A stretch of 64,000 nt of DNA from Shewanella sp. CG12_big_fil_rev_8_21_14_0_65_47_15. GTDB taxonomy: Bacteria; Pseudomonadota; Gammaproteobacteria; Enterobacterales; Shewanellaceae. The stretch is from NCBI RefSeq assembly GCF_002783505.1, contig NZ_PFGL01000014.1, positions 1-64,000 on the forward strand, written 5' to 3'. Positions within the stretch are counted from its first letter, which is position 1, and every line of letters starts with the position of its first letter. A program made the translations under genes and the position numbers. The notes under the pieces are model-generated. The model saw only the letters and a program-made list of their open reading frames with translations. It did no database searches and was not told the DNA's origin. Of the stretch, positions 47,295-57,024 are shown one piece after another.

Positions 47295-48433
47295 CTCAAC
47301 TGGCTTAAGGGATGCGCCTCGCCCCAGGGAGAAGCCAATATTTGCTCAAGCACAGCCGTAGGCACCGCTTGTACATCCTTAAAACGCCACTGGGGTTGTC
47401 TGTCTTTATCGATCAGCAGCGCCCGCACGCCTTCGCAGAAATCACCGTGGGCACACACATTGACACTGACAGTTAATTCCCATTGAAAACACTGGGCGAG
47501 GCTGAGTTTATGACCAAGCTGCGCTTGAACATGTATTAAGTGCCAACTGATCGGGCTGCCCGCGAGGAAGGTATCCCGCGCCTTCATTAACCAAGCATCC
47601 TCCGACACTAACGTCGACATACGCGAGACGATATCCTCAAGGCTGCCCGCCATCAGTCGGTCGATAATGTCTTGGCTCTCGGCTAATACACTTTCGCCCT
47701 TAGGGATATCCACTTGATTAGATAACTCGTTGATCATGCTATCTAAGCGTTGATGGTTTAAGGCGGGTGTATCACTCCAATCTAAGGTGGCCATGGCATC
47801 GAACATCAGTTCTTTGTCATCGCGATTTAGATAGTGATCCGCAAGGCCCACATAGCAGGCATCGGCGGCATTGAGTTGATAGGCAGTGAGTCCTAAAAAC
47901 AACCCCATCTTGCCCGGCATACGATTGAGGAAATAACTGCCGCCCACATCGGGATACAAGCCAATAGTGACCTCAGGCATGGCAATGCGCGAAGTTTCTG
48001 TCACCACTCTGTGGCTGGCACCCGCCATTAAACCGAGTCCGCCGCCCATCACTATGCCATCGCCCCACACCAGCACAGGTTTGCCATAGGTATGCAGTAG
48101 ATAATCGAGGCGATATTCTTCTTCGAAGAACACTTTAGCGACCTCAGTCACTTGTCCCTTCGCGGCAACAGACGCGTGATATAACGCGCGCACATCACCA
48201 CCCGCACAAAAGGCCTTTTCTCCGCTGCCATCTAAAACGATACAAGCGATAAGGGGGTCTTTCTTCCATAGATTGAGCTGCGCGGTCATGGCGCGCACCA
48301 TGTCTAAATCTAAGGCATTGAGGGCTTTTTCGACATTGAGTGTCACCACTCCAATCAACTTGCCAGAAGCGGTGGCTAAGGTCTGAAACACCACATTTTG
48401 GGTGGTCGTGGCCTGATCTACTGCATGGGTCAT
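47291..48433 (-). CDS. ivdE: 3-hydroxyisobutyryl-CoA hydrolase
   Basis: 380-aa enoyl-CoA hydratase superfamily member with the longer layout of 3-hydroxyisobutyryl-CoA hydrolases: KAFCAGGDVRALY near 70, MGGGLGLMAGASHRV near 120, and ATIGLYPDVGGSYFLNR-type block near 150. It releases 3-hydroxyisobutyrate from CoA in valine breakdown, feeding MmsB. The ATG used overlaps the preceding gene's stop as TAATG, with GGAG upstream; an ATG five codons earlier is also open. Confidence 0.92.
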   Translation of the reverse strand: MTHAVDQATTTQNVVFQTLATASGKLIGVVTLNVEKALNALDLDMVRAMTAQLNLWKKDPLIACIVLDGSGEKAFCAGGDVRALYHASVAAKGQVTEVAKVFFEEEYRLDYLLHTYGKPVLVWGDGIVMGGGLGLMAGASHRVVTETSRIAMPEVTIGLYPDVGGSYFLNRMPGKMGLFLGLTAYQLNAADACYVGLADHYLNRDDKELMFDAMATLDWSDTPALNHQRLDSMINELSNQVDIPKGESVLAESQDIIDRLMAGSLEDIVSRMSTLVSEDAWLMKARDTFLAGSPISWHLIHVQAQLGHKLSLAQCFQWELTVSVNVCAHGDFCEGVRALLIDKDRQPQWRFKDVQAVPTAVLEQILASPWGEAHPLSQLS

Positions 48434-49206
48434 TAGCGGTTTCTCCACTCGGCTTTACGTTTCCCTAAAAACGCATTCACACCTTCGGCCTGATCTTCGG
48501 TATCGAATAACCCGACAAATAATTCACGCTCTATTGGTAAGGCTTGGATACGCGGCATACTACGGCCCGCTTGGATAAGGGTTTTACAGGCGGTGACGCT
48601 GCTTGGGCTTTGGTTCGCCACCTTCGCCGCAAGGGCAATGGCCGCATTGAGGGCTTCGCCGGTTTCGACCACTTCTTCCACTAAGCGTAGATTCAATGCC
48701 TGGGTGGCATCGACACGCTCACCGCATAAAATCATCCGCTTAGCCCAACCTTCACCAACTAAGGCGGTCAGATTTTGAGTGCCGCCCGCACAGGGTAATA
48801 AACCCACGGTCGCTTCGGGCAAAGCCATCACAGCTTGGATTTCGGCAATGCGAATATCACAGGCGAGCGCCACTTCTAAACCGCCGCCCATGGCATAACC
48901 GTTAATCGCGGCAATCGACACACCGCGGAATTGGCTTAAGGTTTCAAAGGCTTCACCAAAATGCTTTGCCATAGTCGCGGCATTGCCTTTATCGCCATCG
49001 GCAAACAGCTTTAAATCGGCGCCGGCGGAAAAGAACTTTTGCCCTTGGCCCGTGAGCACTAAGGCATAAATCTCTTTATTGGCATTCAGCTCAAGCACTT
49101 TAGTCTTGAGTGCCTGCAAACTCTCGGCGGTCCAAGTGTTTGCTGGCGGATTATTCATCGTCAGAATGGCCGTGTGGCCTTCGATACGTTCAACTAAATA
49201 TTCCAT
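48433..49206 (-). CDS. ivdD: Enoyl-CoA hydratase
   Basis: 257-aa crotonase-family enzyme hydrating methacrylyl-CoA and tiglyl-CoA. Marks: KFFSAGADLKLF near 65, NGYAMGGGLEVALACDIRIA near 102, and PEATVGLLPCAGGTQ with catalytic Glu region near 130. Start at 49206 has AAGGAG; an ATG 14 codons upstream lacks one. Coupled to ivdE by stop-start overlap. Confidence 0.92.
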   Translation of the reverse strand: MEYLVERIEGHTAILTMNNPPANTWTAESLQALKTKVLELNANKEIYALVLTGQGQKFFSAGADLKLFADGDKGNAATMAKHFGEAFETLSQFRGVSIAAINGYAMGGGLEVALACDIRIAEIQAVMALPEATVGLLPCAGGTQNLTALVGEGWAKRMILCGERVDATQALNLRLVEEVVETGEALNAAIALAAKVANQSPSSVTACKTLIQAGRSMPRIQALPIERELFVGLFDTEDQAEGVNAFLGKRKAEWRNR

Positions 49207-49265
49207 CTTTATAGACTCCTTTTCTGTTATCGCCAACCGGTAAGTCACGCATATTGCACGTTGAC

Positions 49266-50423
49266 TTACAGGATTTGTCCTGCATTTTCATCGAGCAAAC
49301 GACGGGCGATAATTAAGCGCATAATTTCGTTGGTGCCTTCTAAAATCTGGTGTACGCGCACATCGCGGAAATGACGTTCCAGCGGGTACTCCCTGATATA
49401 ACCATATCCACCATGGATTTGCAGCGCCGCATCACAGACTTGAAAACCCACATCGGTGGCAAAGCGTTTCGCCATAGCGCAATAGGCAGTGGCTTCTGGA
49501 TCGCCGCTATCGAGTTTAAAGGCCGCGAGGCGCACCATCTGGCGGGCTGCCACTAACTCAGTTGCCATATCGGCAAGCTTAAATTGTAGCGCCTGGAATG
49601 CCGCTAGGGGTTTGCCAAATTGCTGCCGCTCATTCATATATTGAGTTGCACGCTCAAGGGCCGCCTGCGCCGTCCCCACTGAACAGGTGGCGATATTGAT
49701 ACGACCGCCATCTAAGCCTTTCATTGCAAAAGTAAAACCTTGGCCTTCTTCACCGAGCAAATTAGCTACTGGCACGCGCACGTTTTCAAAGGTGATTTGG
49801 CGAGTCGGCTGGGCATTCCAGCCCATTTTATCTTCGGCCTTACCATAGATAACGCCAGCGGCATCGGCCGGGATCGCAATCGCTGAAATGCCCTTAGGTC
49901 CAGCTTGGCCCGTACGGCACATCACTACTAAAAGCTCAGTTGCGCCCGCGCCCGAGATAAACATTTTCGAGCCTGAAATCACATATTCATCGCCATCACG
50001 TACCGCTTTGGTTTGTAGTGATGCGGCGTCCGACCCGGCGCCCGGCTCAGTTAAGCAGTATGATGCTAACATCTGCCCAGTGGTTAACGCCTCGGACCAA
50101 GTCTGACGTAGCGTTTGCGTCCCCCAAGTTGTCACCATCCAAGTCGCCATATTGTGAATGGTCAACATGGCCGTGGTCGCGGTGCAGCCCTTGGCGAGTT
50201 CTTCAAAAATAATCGAGGCATCGAGGCGCGATAGGCCCATGCCGCCTTCGGATTCTGGCGAATAGAGTGAGCAAAAACCCAGCTCGCCGGCTTTTTGGAT
50301 CACGTCTTTGGGGAAATGATGTTCTTCATCCCACTTAGCCGCAAAAGGCGCTAACTCATCCGCGGCAAATTGGCGCGCCAGATCGGCAAATTGGCGTTGG
50401 TCATCGTTGAAATTAAAATCCAT
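49266..50423 (-). CDS. ivdC: Acyl-CoA dehydrogenase (isobutyryl-/2-methylbutyryl-CoA type)
   Basis: 385-aa flavoenzyme: YCLTEPGAGSDAASL near 125, ERQQFGKPLAAFQALQFKLA near 270, IHGGYGYIREYPLERHFRD near 345 and catalytic Glu in ILEGTNEIMRLII. By operon context it oxidises the branched acyl-CoAs from valine and isoleucine. RBS GGAGAG. Upstream mmsA is 79 bp away. Confidence 0.93.
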   Translation of the reverse strand: MDFNFNDDQRQFADLARQFAADELAPFAAKWDEEHHFPKDVIQKAGELGFCSLYSPESEGGMGLSRLDASIIFEELAKGCTATTAMLTIHNMATWMVTTWGTQTLRQTWSEALTTGQMLASYCLTEPGAGSDAASLQTKAVRDGDEYVISGSKMFISGAGATELLVVMCRTGQAGPKGISAIAIPADAAGVIYGKAEDKMGWNAQPTRQITFENVRVPVANLLGEEGQGFTFAMKGLDGGRINIATCSVGTAQAALERATQYMNERQQFGKPLAAFQALQFKLADMATELVAARQMVRLAAFKLDSGDPEATAYCAMAKRFATDVGFQVCDAALQIHGGYGYIREYPLERHFRDVRVHQILEGTNEIMRLIIARRLLDENAGQIL

Positions 50424-50502
50424 TGGGCTCTCCTATGACTCTGTGGTCACTTTTTTATTGAATAAATTGGGCGCCTTAATGGCGCCGTGTCTTTAACAGA
50501 GC

Positions 50503-52002
50503 TTAGCGTAAGTTAATGCTCATATTTGGCGTAGAAGCCACGGCGATATCGGACTCGAACCAGCGGGAAGTGATGGTCTTAGTCTCGGTATAGAAACGTA
50601 CCGCTTGCTTACCGTAGGCATGTTGATCGCCGTAGAAACTGCCCTTCCAACCGGTAAATGAGAAGAATGGCAATGGCACGGGAATAGGCACGTTAATCCC
50701 CACTTGGCCGACTTCAATTTCGTGTTGATATTTACGGGCCGCCGCGCCGCTAGCGGTAAAGATAGAAGTGCCGTTGCCATAAGGACTAGCGTTGACGAGT
50801 TCGATGGCCGCATCTAAGGAGTCAGATTCCATGCAGCACAGTACTGGGCCAAAGATTTCTTCCTTGTAGATGCTCATGTCGGTAGTGACTTTATCGAACA
50901 TGGTTGGGCCAATCCAATTGCCGGACTCATAACCTTCCACGGTAAAATCGCTGCCATCGAGCAAACACTCGGCGCCTTCGGCCTTGCCTTGGGCGATGAG
51001 TTTCAGCACCCGTGCCTTGGCCGCAGGACTGATAACCGGGCCATAACCCGCGGCTTTATCGTCCCATAAACCTGGGCGAACTTTGGCTAGGGCTTCTTTT
51101 AATTCTGGGATCCACTCTTTGGCGGCGCCAACAAACACGGCCACCGAAATCGCCATACAGCGCTGACCCGCCGCGCCCACAGAAGCGCCAACTAAGTTGT
51201 TGATCACTTGTTGTTTATTCGCATCTGGCATAATCACGCAGTGGTTTTTCGCGCCCGCAAAGGCTTGTACGCGTTTTAAGTTATCGGTACCGGTTTTATA
51301 GATATATTGGCCCACGGCCACTGAGCCAACGAAGGAAATCGCTTTAATCGCAGGGTCTGCCAGCAGAATATCTACGGCGGTTTTATCGCCATGCACTAGT
51401 TGCAATACGCCCTTTGGTGCGCCCGCCTCAACAAACAGCTCAACAAGGCGCTGCGGCGTCATAGGATCTTGTTCTGAAGGTTTTAAAATGAAGGTGTTAC
51501 CGCAGGCAATCGCCAGTGGGAACATCCATAACGGGATCATCGCCGGGAAGTTAAATGGCGTAATACCCGCGCACACACCGAGCGGCTGGGTGTAGCTATA
51601 AGTATCAATTGAACGCGCGACGTTCTCAACGGTTTCGCCCATCAATAATGACGCTACGTTACAGGCGTGCTCGGCGACTTCGATACCGCGCCATACATCG
51701 CCCTTGGCATCTTCGAAGGTTTTACCGGTTTCCTTGGCAAGAATGGTCGCCAGTTCATCGTGGTGCTCTTTTAACAGATGCTGATAACGCAACATGACCC
51801 GTGCGCGCTCTGACACAGGCACTTCTTTCCAGGTTTTAAAGGCCGCTTTGGCGCTGGCAATCGCGGCGTGAACCTCATCGCTAGTGGCAGCATTAATCAC
51901 GGCAATCGGCGAGTTATTCGCGGGATTGGTGACAATAATCTGTGATGTGCCAGTACCTTGGATAAACTCGCCGTCAATGTAATGCTTTACTTGTGTGGTC
52001 AT
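50503..52002 (-). CDS. mmsA: CoA-acylating methylmalonate-semialdehyde dehydrogenase
   Basis: 499-aa aldehyde dehydrogenase producing propionyl-CoA from methylmalonate semialdehyde, the last step of valine breakdown. Family marks: [20 protein letters not shown] near 144, [13 protein letters not shown] near 225, catalytic Cys in GQRCMAIS near 284, and [15 protein letters not shown] near 455. GGA ribosome site. Second gene of the operon. Confidence 0.95.
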   Translation of the reverse strand: MTTQVKHYIDGEFIQGTGTSQIIVTNPANNSPIAVINAATSDEVHAAIASAKAAFKTWKEVPVSERARVMLRYQHLLKEHHDELATILAKETGKTFEDAKGDVWRGIEVAEHACNVASLLMGETVENVARSIDTYSYTQPLGVCAGITPFNFPAMIPLWMFPLAIACGNTFILKPSEQDPMTPQRLVELFVEAGAPKGVLQLVHGDKTAVDILLADPAIKAISFVGSVAVGQYIYKTGTDNLKRVQAFAGAKNHCVIMPDANKQQVINNLVGASVGAAGQRCMAISVAVFVGAAKEWIPELKEALAKVRPGLWDDKAAGYGPVISPAAKARVLKLIAQGKAEGAECLLDGSDFTVEGYESGNWIGPTMFDKVTTDMSIYKEEIFGPVLCCMESDSLDAAIELVNASPYGNGTSIFTASGAAARKYQHEIEVGQVGINVPIPVPLPFFSFTGWKGSFYGDQHAYGKQAVRFYTETKTITSRWFESDIAVASTPNMSINLR

Positions 52003-52133
52003 GTTGCAATCCTTTTCCTTGTAGAGTGATAGGCTAGCGGTGCGATATTATGATTATCCTCAAGGGATGTGATTGCCCTTGCCAGCCCGTCTTGTTAATT
52101 TAAGCCTTGTTGATTTAACTAAAATCTTAGCGA

Positions 52134-53324
52134 TTAAACCTCAATCGCCATCGCCGTCGCTTCGCCGCCGCCGATACACAGCGAGGCGACACCGCGCTTA
52201 AGACCGCGGGCTTTTAATGCGTGGATTAAGGTCACCAGCAGACGTGAACCCGAGCAGCCAATAGGATGACCTAAGGCGCAGGCGCCGCCATTAACGTTAA
52301 CCTTAGCGATATCTAAACCGAGTTCAGACACGGCCAGCATAGTCACCATGGCGAAGGCTTCGTTGATTTCGAATAAATCGACTTCATCCGTTGACCAACC
52401 CACATTCGCCAGCAATTTCGCCATAGCGCCAACTGGTGCAGTGGTAAAGAGTGAAGGCTCTTGGGCGTGGGTGGTGTGGCCTTTAATCGTCGCTAATACA
52501 GTTAAGCCTAAACGCTCAGCTTCGCCACGCGAGGTCAACATTAAGGCCGCAGCGCCATCGGAAATCGAGCTAGAGTTGGCCGCCGTGATAGTGCCGTCTT
52601 TGCTAAAGGCTGGGCGCAGCGTAGGAATTTTTTCAGGACGAGCATTACCGGGCTGCTCATCGGTATCGATAGTCACATCACCACGGCGATCACTGACGGT
52701 GACTGGGGTAATTTCGGCTTTAAAGGCACCCGAGTTAATCGCGGCATTGGCTTTTTCGAGCGAGCTTAGGGCAAAGGCGTCCATCTGCTCACGGGTAATG
52801 CCGTACTCATCGGCGGTTTTCTGGGCGAATGTCCCCATGGCACCGCCTGTGTAGGCATCCTCAAGACCGTCTAAAAACATATGGTCGAGCACTTTGCCAT
52901 GGCCCATACGCATACCGCTACGCGCTTTATCGAGTAAATACGGCGCTTGACTCATGCTTTCCATGCCGCCTGCAATCACGACTTTTGCACTGCCCGCTTT
53001 AATCAAATCGTGGGCTAACATTACCGTCTTCATACCTGAGCCACAGACCTTGTTGACTGTGGTCGCACCGACAGAAAGCGGTAATCCGGCACCTAGAGTC
53101 GCCTGACGTGCAGGCGCTTGGCCTAAACCTGCAGGCAATACACAGCCCATCAAGACTTCATCGACATGTTCACCCGCCAATTGGGTATCGGCTAACAAGC
53201 CCTTAATCGCCGTCGCGGCTAAGGTCGGTGATGCAACGGATGACAAACAACCTTGAAATCCGCCCATAGGGGTACGTTTAGCGGCAACGATAACGATATC
53301 TTGATTTAACTGTTCAGTACTCAT
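52134..53324 (-). CDS. ivdA: Acetyl-CoA acyltransferase (thiolase), first gene of operon
   Basis: 396-aa AtoB-like thiolase. Active Cys94 in VNKVCGSGMKTVM, His in NEAFAMVTML block, second Cys in CIGGGEATAM, and GGACALGHPIGCSG near 345. It cleaves 2-methylacetoacetyl-CoA to acetyl- and propionyl-CoA in isoleucine breakdown. TTGGAG precedes the ATG. An operator-like sequence lies about 80 bp upstream. Confidence 0.93.
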   Translation of the reverse strand: MSTEQLNQDIVIVAAKRTPMGGFQGCLSSVASPTLAATAIKGLLADTQLAGEHVDEVLMGCVLPAGLGQAPARQATLGAGLPLSVGATTVNKVCGSGMKTVMLAHDLIKAGSAKVVIAGGMESMSQAPYLLDKARSGMRMGHGKVLDHMFLDGLEDAYTGGAMGTFAQKTADEYGITREQMDAFALSSLEKANAAINSGAFKAEITPVTVSDRRGDVTIDTDEQPGNARPEKIPTLRPAFSKDGTITAANSSSISDGAAALMLTSRGEAERLGLTVLATIKGHTTHAQEPSLFTTAPVGAMAKLLANVGWSTDEVDLFEINEAFAMVTMLAVSELGLDIAKVNVNGGACALGHPIGCSGSRLLVTLIHALKARGLKRGVASLCIGGGEATAMAIEV

Positions 53325-53402
53325 GGAGACTCCAACCTAAATTGACCACTCAGCCTAGTGCTAGGCTCGGGACGTTTAATAAAATCGACAATAAAACCAC
53401 TC

Positions 53403-53424
53403 TGACGTTTACGCGAACGTAAAG
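53403..53424 (-). promoter_or_regulatory. Candidate LiuR-type operator before the valine/isoleucine operon
   Basis: Contains GACGTTTACG and CGAACGTAAAG, two ACGT-centred half sites. Its right part matches a site before phhA (62879-62894) at 20 of 24 positions. It resembles the ACGTTTACG-type motif I associate with LiuR, the MerR-family regulator of branched-chain catabolism; that assignment is from memory and not verified. Confidence 0.55.
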
Positions 53425-53583
53425 CAAGTATTCCTTGGTCTAATGTGCAGATTTTCTCGGGTGGAAATGTCAGCAAGGATTTACAGCCAAGCGGGGATTG
53501 GGAGGTGTTAACCGGAGTCAGTTGAATTCAGAGGATTATCGGAGGATATAGAAGTTAATGCAGCGCATGCGCGCACCTATGAG

Positions 53584-53610
53584 TGTGACCTTAAGTCACA
53601 TCCATGTGAC
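53584..53610. repeat. Alternating palindromes TGTGAC/GTCACA
   Basis: TGTGAC-CTTAA-GTCACA followed by TCCA-TGTGAC, so that two hairpins can form in alternation. It lies just past the metA stop and about 260 bp upstream of the thiolase gene. It resembles a CRP site but has 7 rather than 6 bases between half sites. It may be a metA 3' hairpin. Confidence 0.45.
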
Positions 53611-53638
53611 TACATCAGAATAAATGCTAAACAATAAG

Positions 53639-54580
53639 CTAGCGCGACTCCCACGGCGTCATGGCCGTCATATCGCTTAAATCGTAGGGCGTTAACTGGT
53701 AAACGTAATAATTGAGCCAATTACTGACCAGCAGGCTACCGTGGCTGTGCCAGCGGGCAATCGCTTCGGCTTCGGGGTCATTATTGCGATAGTAATTTTG
53801 TGGCACATGCGGATTTAAGCCCTGGGCCAAATCCCTGCGATATTCATCGTTTAGGGTCGATTTTTGATATTCAGGATGGCCCATCACAAACAAGTTACGA
53901 TTATTGCGGCTAAGGACCAGATAGGCCCCCGCCTCAGTGGATTCGGCGAGCACTTGCAACTGTGGATGTTGCCTAATTTCTTCTAGGTCCATTTCGGCAA
54001 AACGGGAATGGGGCGCAAAAAATTCATCGTCAAAACCACGCAGCAGCGGAAAATGCTGGCAAGTGCGGCGGTGCACAAATACACCGGAGCGCTTTTTTTG
54101 CAGTATTTTTCGATGTAAGCCATAGAGATGATACAAACCCGCATGGGCCGCCCAACATAAAAACAACACTGAGGTGACATGCTTTTGGGACCAATCGATA
54201 ATTTCACGAATATGGTCCCAATAGACTACATCTTCAAAATCGATTTGCCCCAGAGGCGCCCCAGTAATGATCAGTCCATCGTAGTTTTTGTGGCGCACAT
54301 CCTCAAAGTCACGGTAGAAGGTATTCATATGATCTATGGAGGTATGCTTGGATTCTTTATCGTGAATGCGCAATAAATCCACATCCACCTGCAGCGGCGT
54401 GTTACCGAGTAAACGTAAAAGCTGGGTTTCTGTCTCGATTTTATTGGGCATAAGATTCAGGATCAGCACCTTCATCGGCCTGATATCCTGATTCGCCGCC
54501 CGCGTTTCGGACATCACGAAAATATTTTCTGACTCTAAAACCCCTGCCGCGGGCAGATGATCTGGAATTTTAACCGGCAT
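53639..54580 (-). CDS. metA: Homoserine O-acyltransferase (succinyltransferase type)
   Basis: 313-aa cytoplasmic enzyme making O-succinylhomoserine, first committed step of methionine synthesis. Catalytic Cys142 ([17 protein letters not shown]) matches the family numbering; His and Glu blocks (MGHPEYQ, DPEAEA) follow. Length matches E. coli MetA (309 aa). It lies 70 bp downstream of a YbaY-like lipoprotein gene with no terminator between, so it is probably expressed from the MetJ-box promoter in front of that gene. Confidence 0.95.
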   Translation of the reverse strand: MPVKIPDHLPAAGVLESENIFVMSETRAANQDIRPMKVLILNLMPNKIETETQLLRLLGNTPLQVDVDLLRIHDKESKHTSIDHMNTFYRDFEDVRHKNYDGLIITGAPLGQIDFEDVVYWDHIREIIDWSQKHVTSVLFLCWAAHAGLYHLYGLHRKILQKKRSGVFVHRRTCQHFPLLRGFDDEFFAPHSRFAEMDLEEIRQHPQLQVLAESTEAGAYLVLSRNNRNLFVMGHPEYQKSTLNDEYRRDLAQGLNPHVPQNYYRNNDPEAEAIARWHSHGSLLVSNWLNYYVYQLTPYDLSDMTAMTPWESR

Positions 54581-54650
54581 ACCGCGCCTCTTCTGTTCGT
54601 AAATACCAACGGATCCGGCGCGTATGTCAGCTCACATCTGAGCGGGCTAA

Positions 54651-55085
54651 CTAGCCACCGACTTTCTCAAGCATTATGGTCATAGCAGCTGTCGAATTGA
54701 GATCGACATGATAGGCTTGAGTATTAATAAACAATAACTTATCACCGTGCATTATCCTTGCACCTATGGCATAGGTATGCCCAGCTTCAAACTGATCTCG
54801 CCCCATAGTAAAACTAAACTGTGTTGGGGTTTGTGCCCCTTGGCTCACACGTTCGGCCATCACTATGGCAGGCACATCCATTTTAGATACATCGAGCAAC
54901 TGAACGATGAGTTTGGCTTCGCTGGGCAACGCGATTCGCTCGCGGTACATAGCCTCACCTTTGATCTCGACTACCGCATTGGGGGTTGCACAACCTGCCA
55001 ATAGCCCCGTCACGGCGATTAATGCGATTGCGGTGAATTTTTGCACCACAAAACTCAGCACACTCAAGTTTATCCATTGACTCAT
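54651..55085 (-). CDS. YbaY-like lipoprotein
   Basis: 144-aa lipoprotein (lipobox LLAGC) with a single YbaY/YscW-type beta domain (GEAMYRERIALPSEAKLIVQ, FSFTMGRDQFEAGHTYAIGA). Location probably outer membrane, periplasmic face; function unknown. Start at 55085 has AGGAG at 7 nt; an ATG six codons earlier is less suitable. It is first in a likely two-gene unit with metA, behind MetJ-type boxes. Confidence 0.8.
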   Translation of the reverse strand: MSQWINLSVLSFVVQKFTAIALIAVTGLLAGCATPNAVVEIKGEAMYRERIALPSEAKLIVQLLDVSKMDVPAIVMAERVSQGAQTPTQFSFTMGRDQFEAGHTYAIGARIMHGDKLLFINTQAYHVDLNSTAAMTIMLEKVGG

Positions 55086-55109
55086 TTTGTTTCTCCTAAT
55101 CATACATAA

Positions 55110-55133
55110 AGACTTCTAGATGTCCACATGTCC
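55110..55133 (-). promoter_or_regulatory. Tandem MetJ (Met) boxes
   Basis: Three adjoining octamers AGACTTCT, AGATGTCC and ACATGTCC match the Met-box consensus AGACGTCT at 7, 6 and 5 of 8 positions. They lie about 25 bp upstream of the YbaY-like start and about 70 bp upstream of the divergent SDR gene. Methionine repression of the lipoprotein-metA unit is the likely role. Confidence 0.75.
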
Positions 55134-55202
55134 GTGCTATAAATCTTGTCTTGCTGAACATATCTTCCTATCATAAGCCACCATTTCGTTGCCGAAAAAT
55201 TT

Positions 55203-55946
55203 ATGACCCAAGCAACTGCGATAATTGTGGGTGCTAGCTCACATTTAAGCCGCGAACTTGCAAAGCAACTGGCAGATCAACAGGTTGAATTAGCCCTATT
55301 TGCTCAAGATCCAGAATCGCTACGGGAGTTTGCCTCAAGATTACCGACAAAAGTACAAGTATTTGCACTGCAGATAGACCAGCCTCAAACCATTATCAAG
55401 CAACTTGAAACCGTCTGGCATAGCCTAGATGGTGCACACTTAGTCCTAGTCAATACTGGCCTCAATAGCTACGATCCCGATCTGCCTTGGCTGCCAGAGC
55501 AGGACATTATCGACGTTAATGTGCGAGGTTTTGCCGCTATCTGCAATACCGCTTTTAGACTATTTCGCGAGCAAGGTTACGGACAACTGGCGGCAATCAA
55601 TTCGATTGCGGGACTGCGCGGAGGACCGAGTGTGGCCTATCATGCCTCAAAGGCCTTTGGGCAAAATTACCTTGAAGGCTTAAGTATGCATGCCCAGCGC
55701 CTCAAATTGCCTATTACCATTACCGATATCCAATTAGGTTTGCTTGATAAGGCCGCCATGCAGCAAAGCGCACTTTGGCTTGCGCCTCTCCCCAAAGTCG
55801 CGGCGCAGATCATAAAAGCCATGCAACAGGGAAAACGCCGCGTTTATGTGACTAAACGTTGGCGCCTAGTCGCTTGGCTCACTAAGCTATTACCGGAATT
55901 TATCTATAACACTCGCCACTGGAAAGCTAAAAAACCGAAAAGTTAG
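55203..55946 (+). CDS. SDR-family oxidoreductase
   Basis: 247-aa short-chain dehydrogenase: GASSHLSRELAKQLADQ near the N-terminus (variant of the glycine motif), catalytic Ser in INSIAGLRGG and YxxxK in AYHASKAFGQ near 145, and a basic hydrophobic C-terminus that may touch the membrane. Substrate unknown. Monocistronic, divergent from the YbaY-like gene. Confidence 0.85.
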   Translation: MTQATAIIVGASSHLSRELAKQLADQQVELALFAQDPESLREFASRLPTKVQVFALQIDQPQTIIKQLETVWHSLDGAHLVLVNTGLNSYDPDLPWLPEQDIIDVNVRGFAAICNTAFRLFREQGYGQLAAINSIAGLRGGPSVAYHASKAFGQNYLEGLSMHAQRLKLPITITDIQLGLLDKAAMQQSALWLAPLPKVAAQIIKAMQQGKRRVYVTKRWRLVAWLTKLLPEFIYNTRHWKAKKPKS

Positions 55947-55967
55947 CTTAGCGTCTTATCAGTAAAT

Positions 55968-55995
55968 AAAAAAGGAGCCTTGCGGCTCCTTTTTT
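55968..55995. terminator. Bidirectional terminator between SDR and ompW
   Basis: Perfect 12-bp stem AAAAAAGGAGCC / GGCTCCTTTTTT with a TTGC loop; serves both convergent genes. Confidence 0.9.
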
Positions 55996-56012
55996 ATTTT
56001 ACAATCAGATAA

Positions 56013-56657
56013 TTAGAAAGTGTAACCCACACTCACCATATAGACCCATGGGTCTATATCAGTTTCTATGGTAACGGGTGCATCGGCCAGTTTAAATTTC
56101 ACGTCACTGTCAATTTTGGCGTACCACACAGATGCGTTAATTAACCAGTTTTTGTTCATTTGAAAATCTAAGCCGACTTGAGCCGCTAAGCCCCAAGAGG
56201 TGCTCATGCTTAAGTCAGTTAATGCACCGCCTAAGTCATTGGTGAACTCATTATCATAGAAATTGGTGTAGTTCACACCTACGCCAATATAGGGGCGTAA
56301 TTTAGATTGAGCATCACCAAAATAATATTGAGCCACTAAGGTAGGTGGTAACTGTTTGGTTTCGGCAATCTTACCCACGCCATCTAAAGAGACATCGTGG
56401 CTAAAGGGTGTGGCGGCTAATAATTCAACCCCAAAGTTATCGGTCAACATATAACCGAAGTTCAGACCTAACTGGGTATCGCTGCTCACAATAAATTCAC
56501 CGTTACCCGCGACATCTTGGCTTGATTCATTTGGCGCAACAACGACCACACCGGCACGAACGATAATATCGCCCGCTTGGTGTGCAGAAACAGAAGCCGT
56601 AAAACCAGCGGCTAGAAGGGTGGCAGCGATCAGTGTTGAAACAGTCGTTCTATTCAT
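56013..56657 (-). CDS. ompW: Outer-membrane protein OmpW
   Basis: 214-aa small eight-stranded beta-barrel: signal peptide (ending SVSA-HQAG), opening HQAGDIIVRAGVVVVAPNES, and the C-terminal YMVSVGYTF with terminal Phe for BAM recognition. OmpW proteins pass small hydrophobic or polar solutes. Three ATGs lie in a row; the one used has GGAG at 7 nt. A perfect FNR-type box about 100 bp upstream suggests anaerobic control. Confidence 0.93.
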   Translation of the reverse strand: MNRTTVSTLIAATLLAAGFTASVSAHQAGDIIVRAGVVVVAPNESSQDVAGNGEFIVSSDTQLGLNFGYMLTDNFGVELLAATPFSHDVSLDGVGKIAETKQLPPTLVAQYYFGDAQSKLRPYIGVGVNYTNFYDNEFTNDLGGALTDLSMSTSWGLAAQVGLDFQMNKNWLINASVWYAKIDSDVKFKLADAPVTIETDIDPWVYMVSVGYTF

Positions 56658-56749
56658 CATCATACTCCATATGTACAACATAGGTTTTTGTTTTGTATTA
56701 CATCCTTAACAATTGAGGCCTACACTGCCAGAGAAACACGACCACTTTA

Positions 56750-56763
56750 TTGATCCAAATCAA
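56750..56763 (-). promoter_or_regulatory. FNR/EtrA-type box upstream of ompW
   Basis: TTGATCCAAATCAA matches TTGAT-N4-ATCAA exactly. Its centre is about 100 bp before the ompW start. The rest of the gap 56658-57024 contains TTGAT half sites near 56804 and 56830 but no gene. Confidence 0.8.
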
Positions 56764-57024
56764 AGCCATGCCGTTGTACTTATTTTTAGGTATGACACAT
56801 GGGATCTTGATCACGCAATATGAACATTTATTGATAATACAGGTTCATTTTTTGTGAGCCGTACCATTTATTAGGCATCACTAAACCCCCTCGATATGGG
56901 TAGCGCCCAAAAAACGATTTAACATTTAAGCTACATAGCTAGGGCTAGAGCAATGCCCTAAATCGCGGAGCGTTTTAGCCACAAAGAAGCCATTGCCCAT
57001 AAAAATATGACCAACAGAAAATCG

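Noticed and set aside
53584..53600. CRP binding site
   Set aside because: TGTGA and TCACA are separated by 7 bases, not 6; listed as a palindrome only.
54581..54650. SAM riboswitch or own MetJ box in front of metA
   Set aside because: The gap is only 70 bp, has a single weak hairpin and no Met box or riboswitch-like helices.
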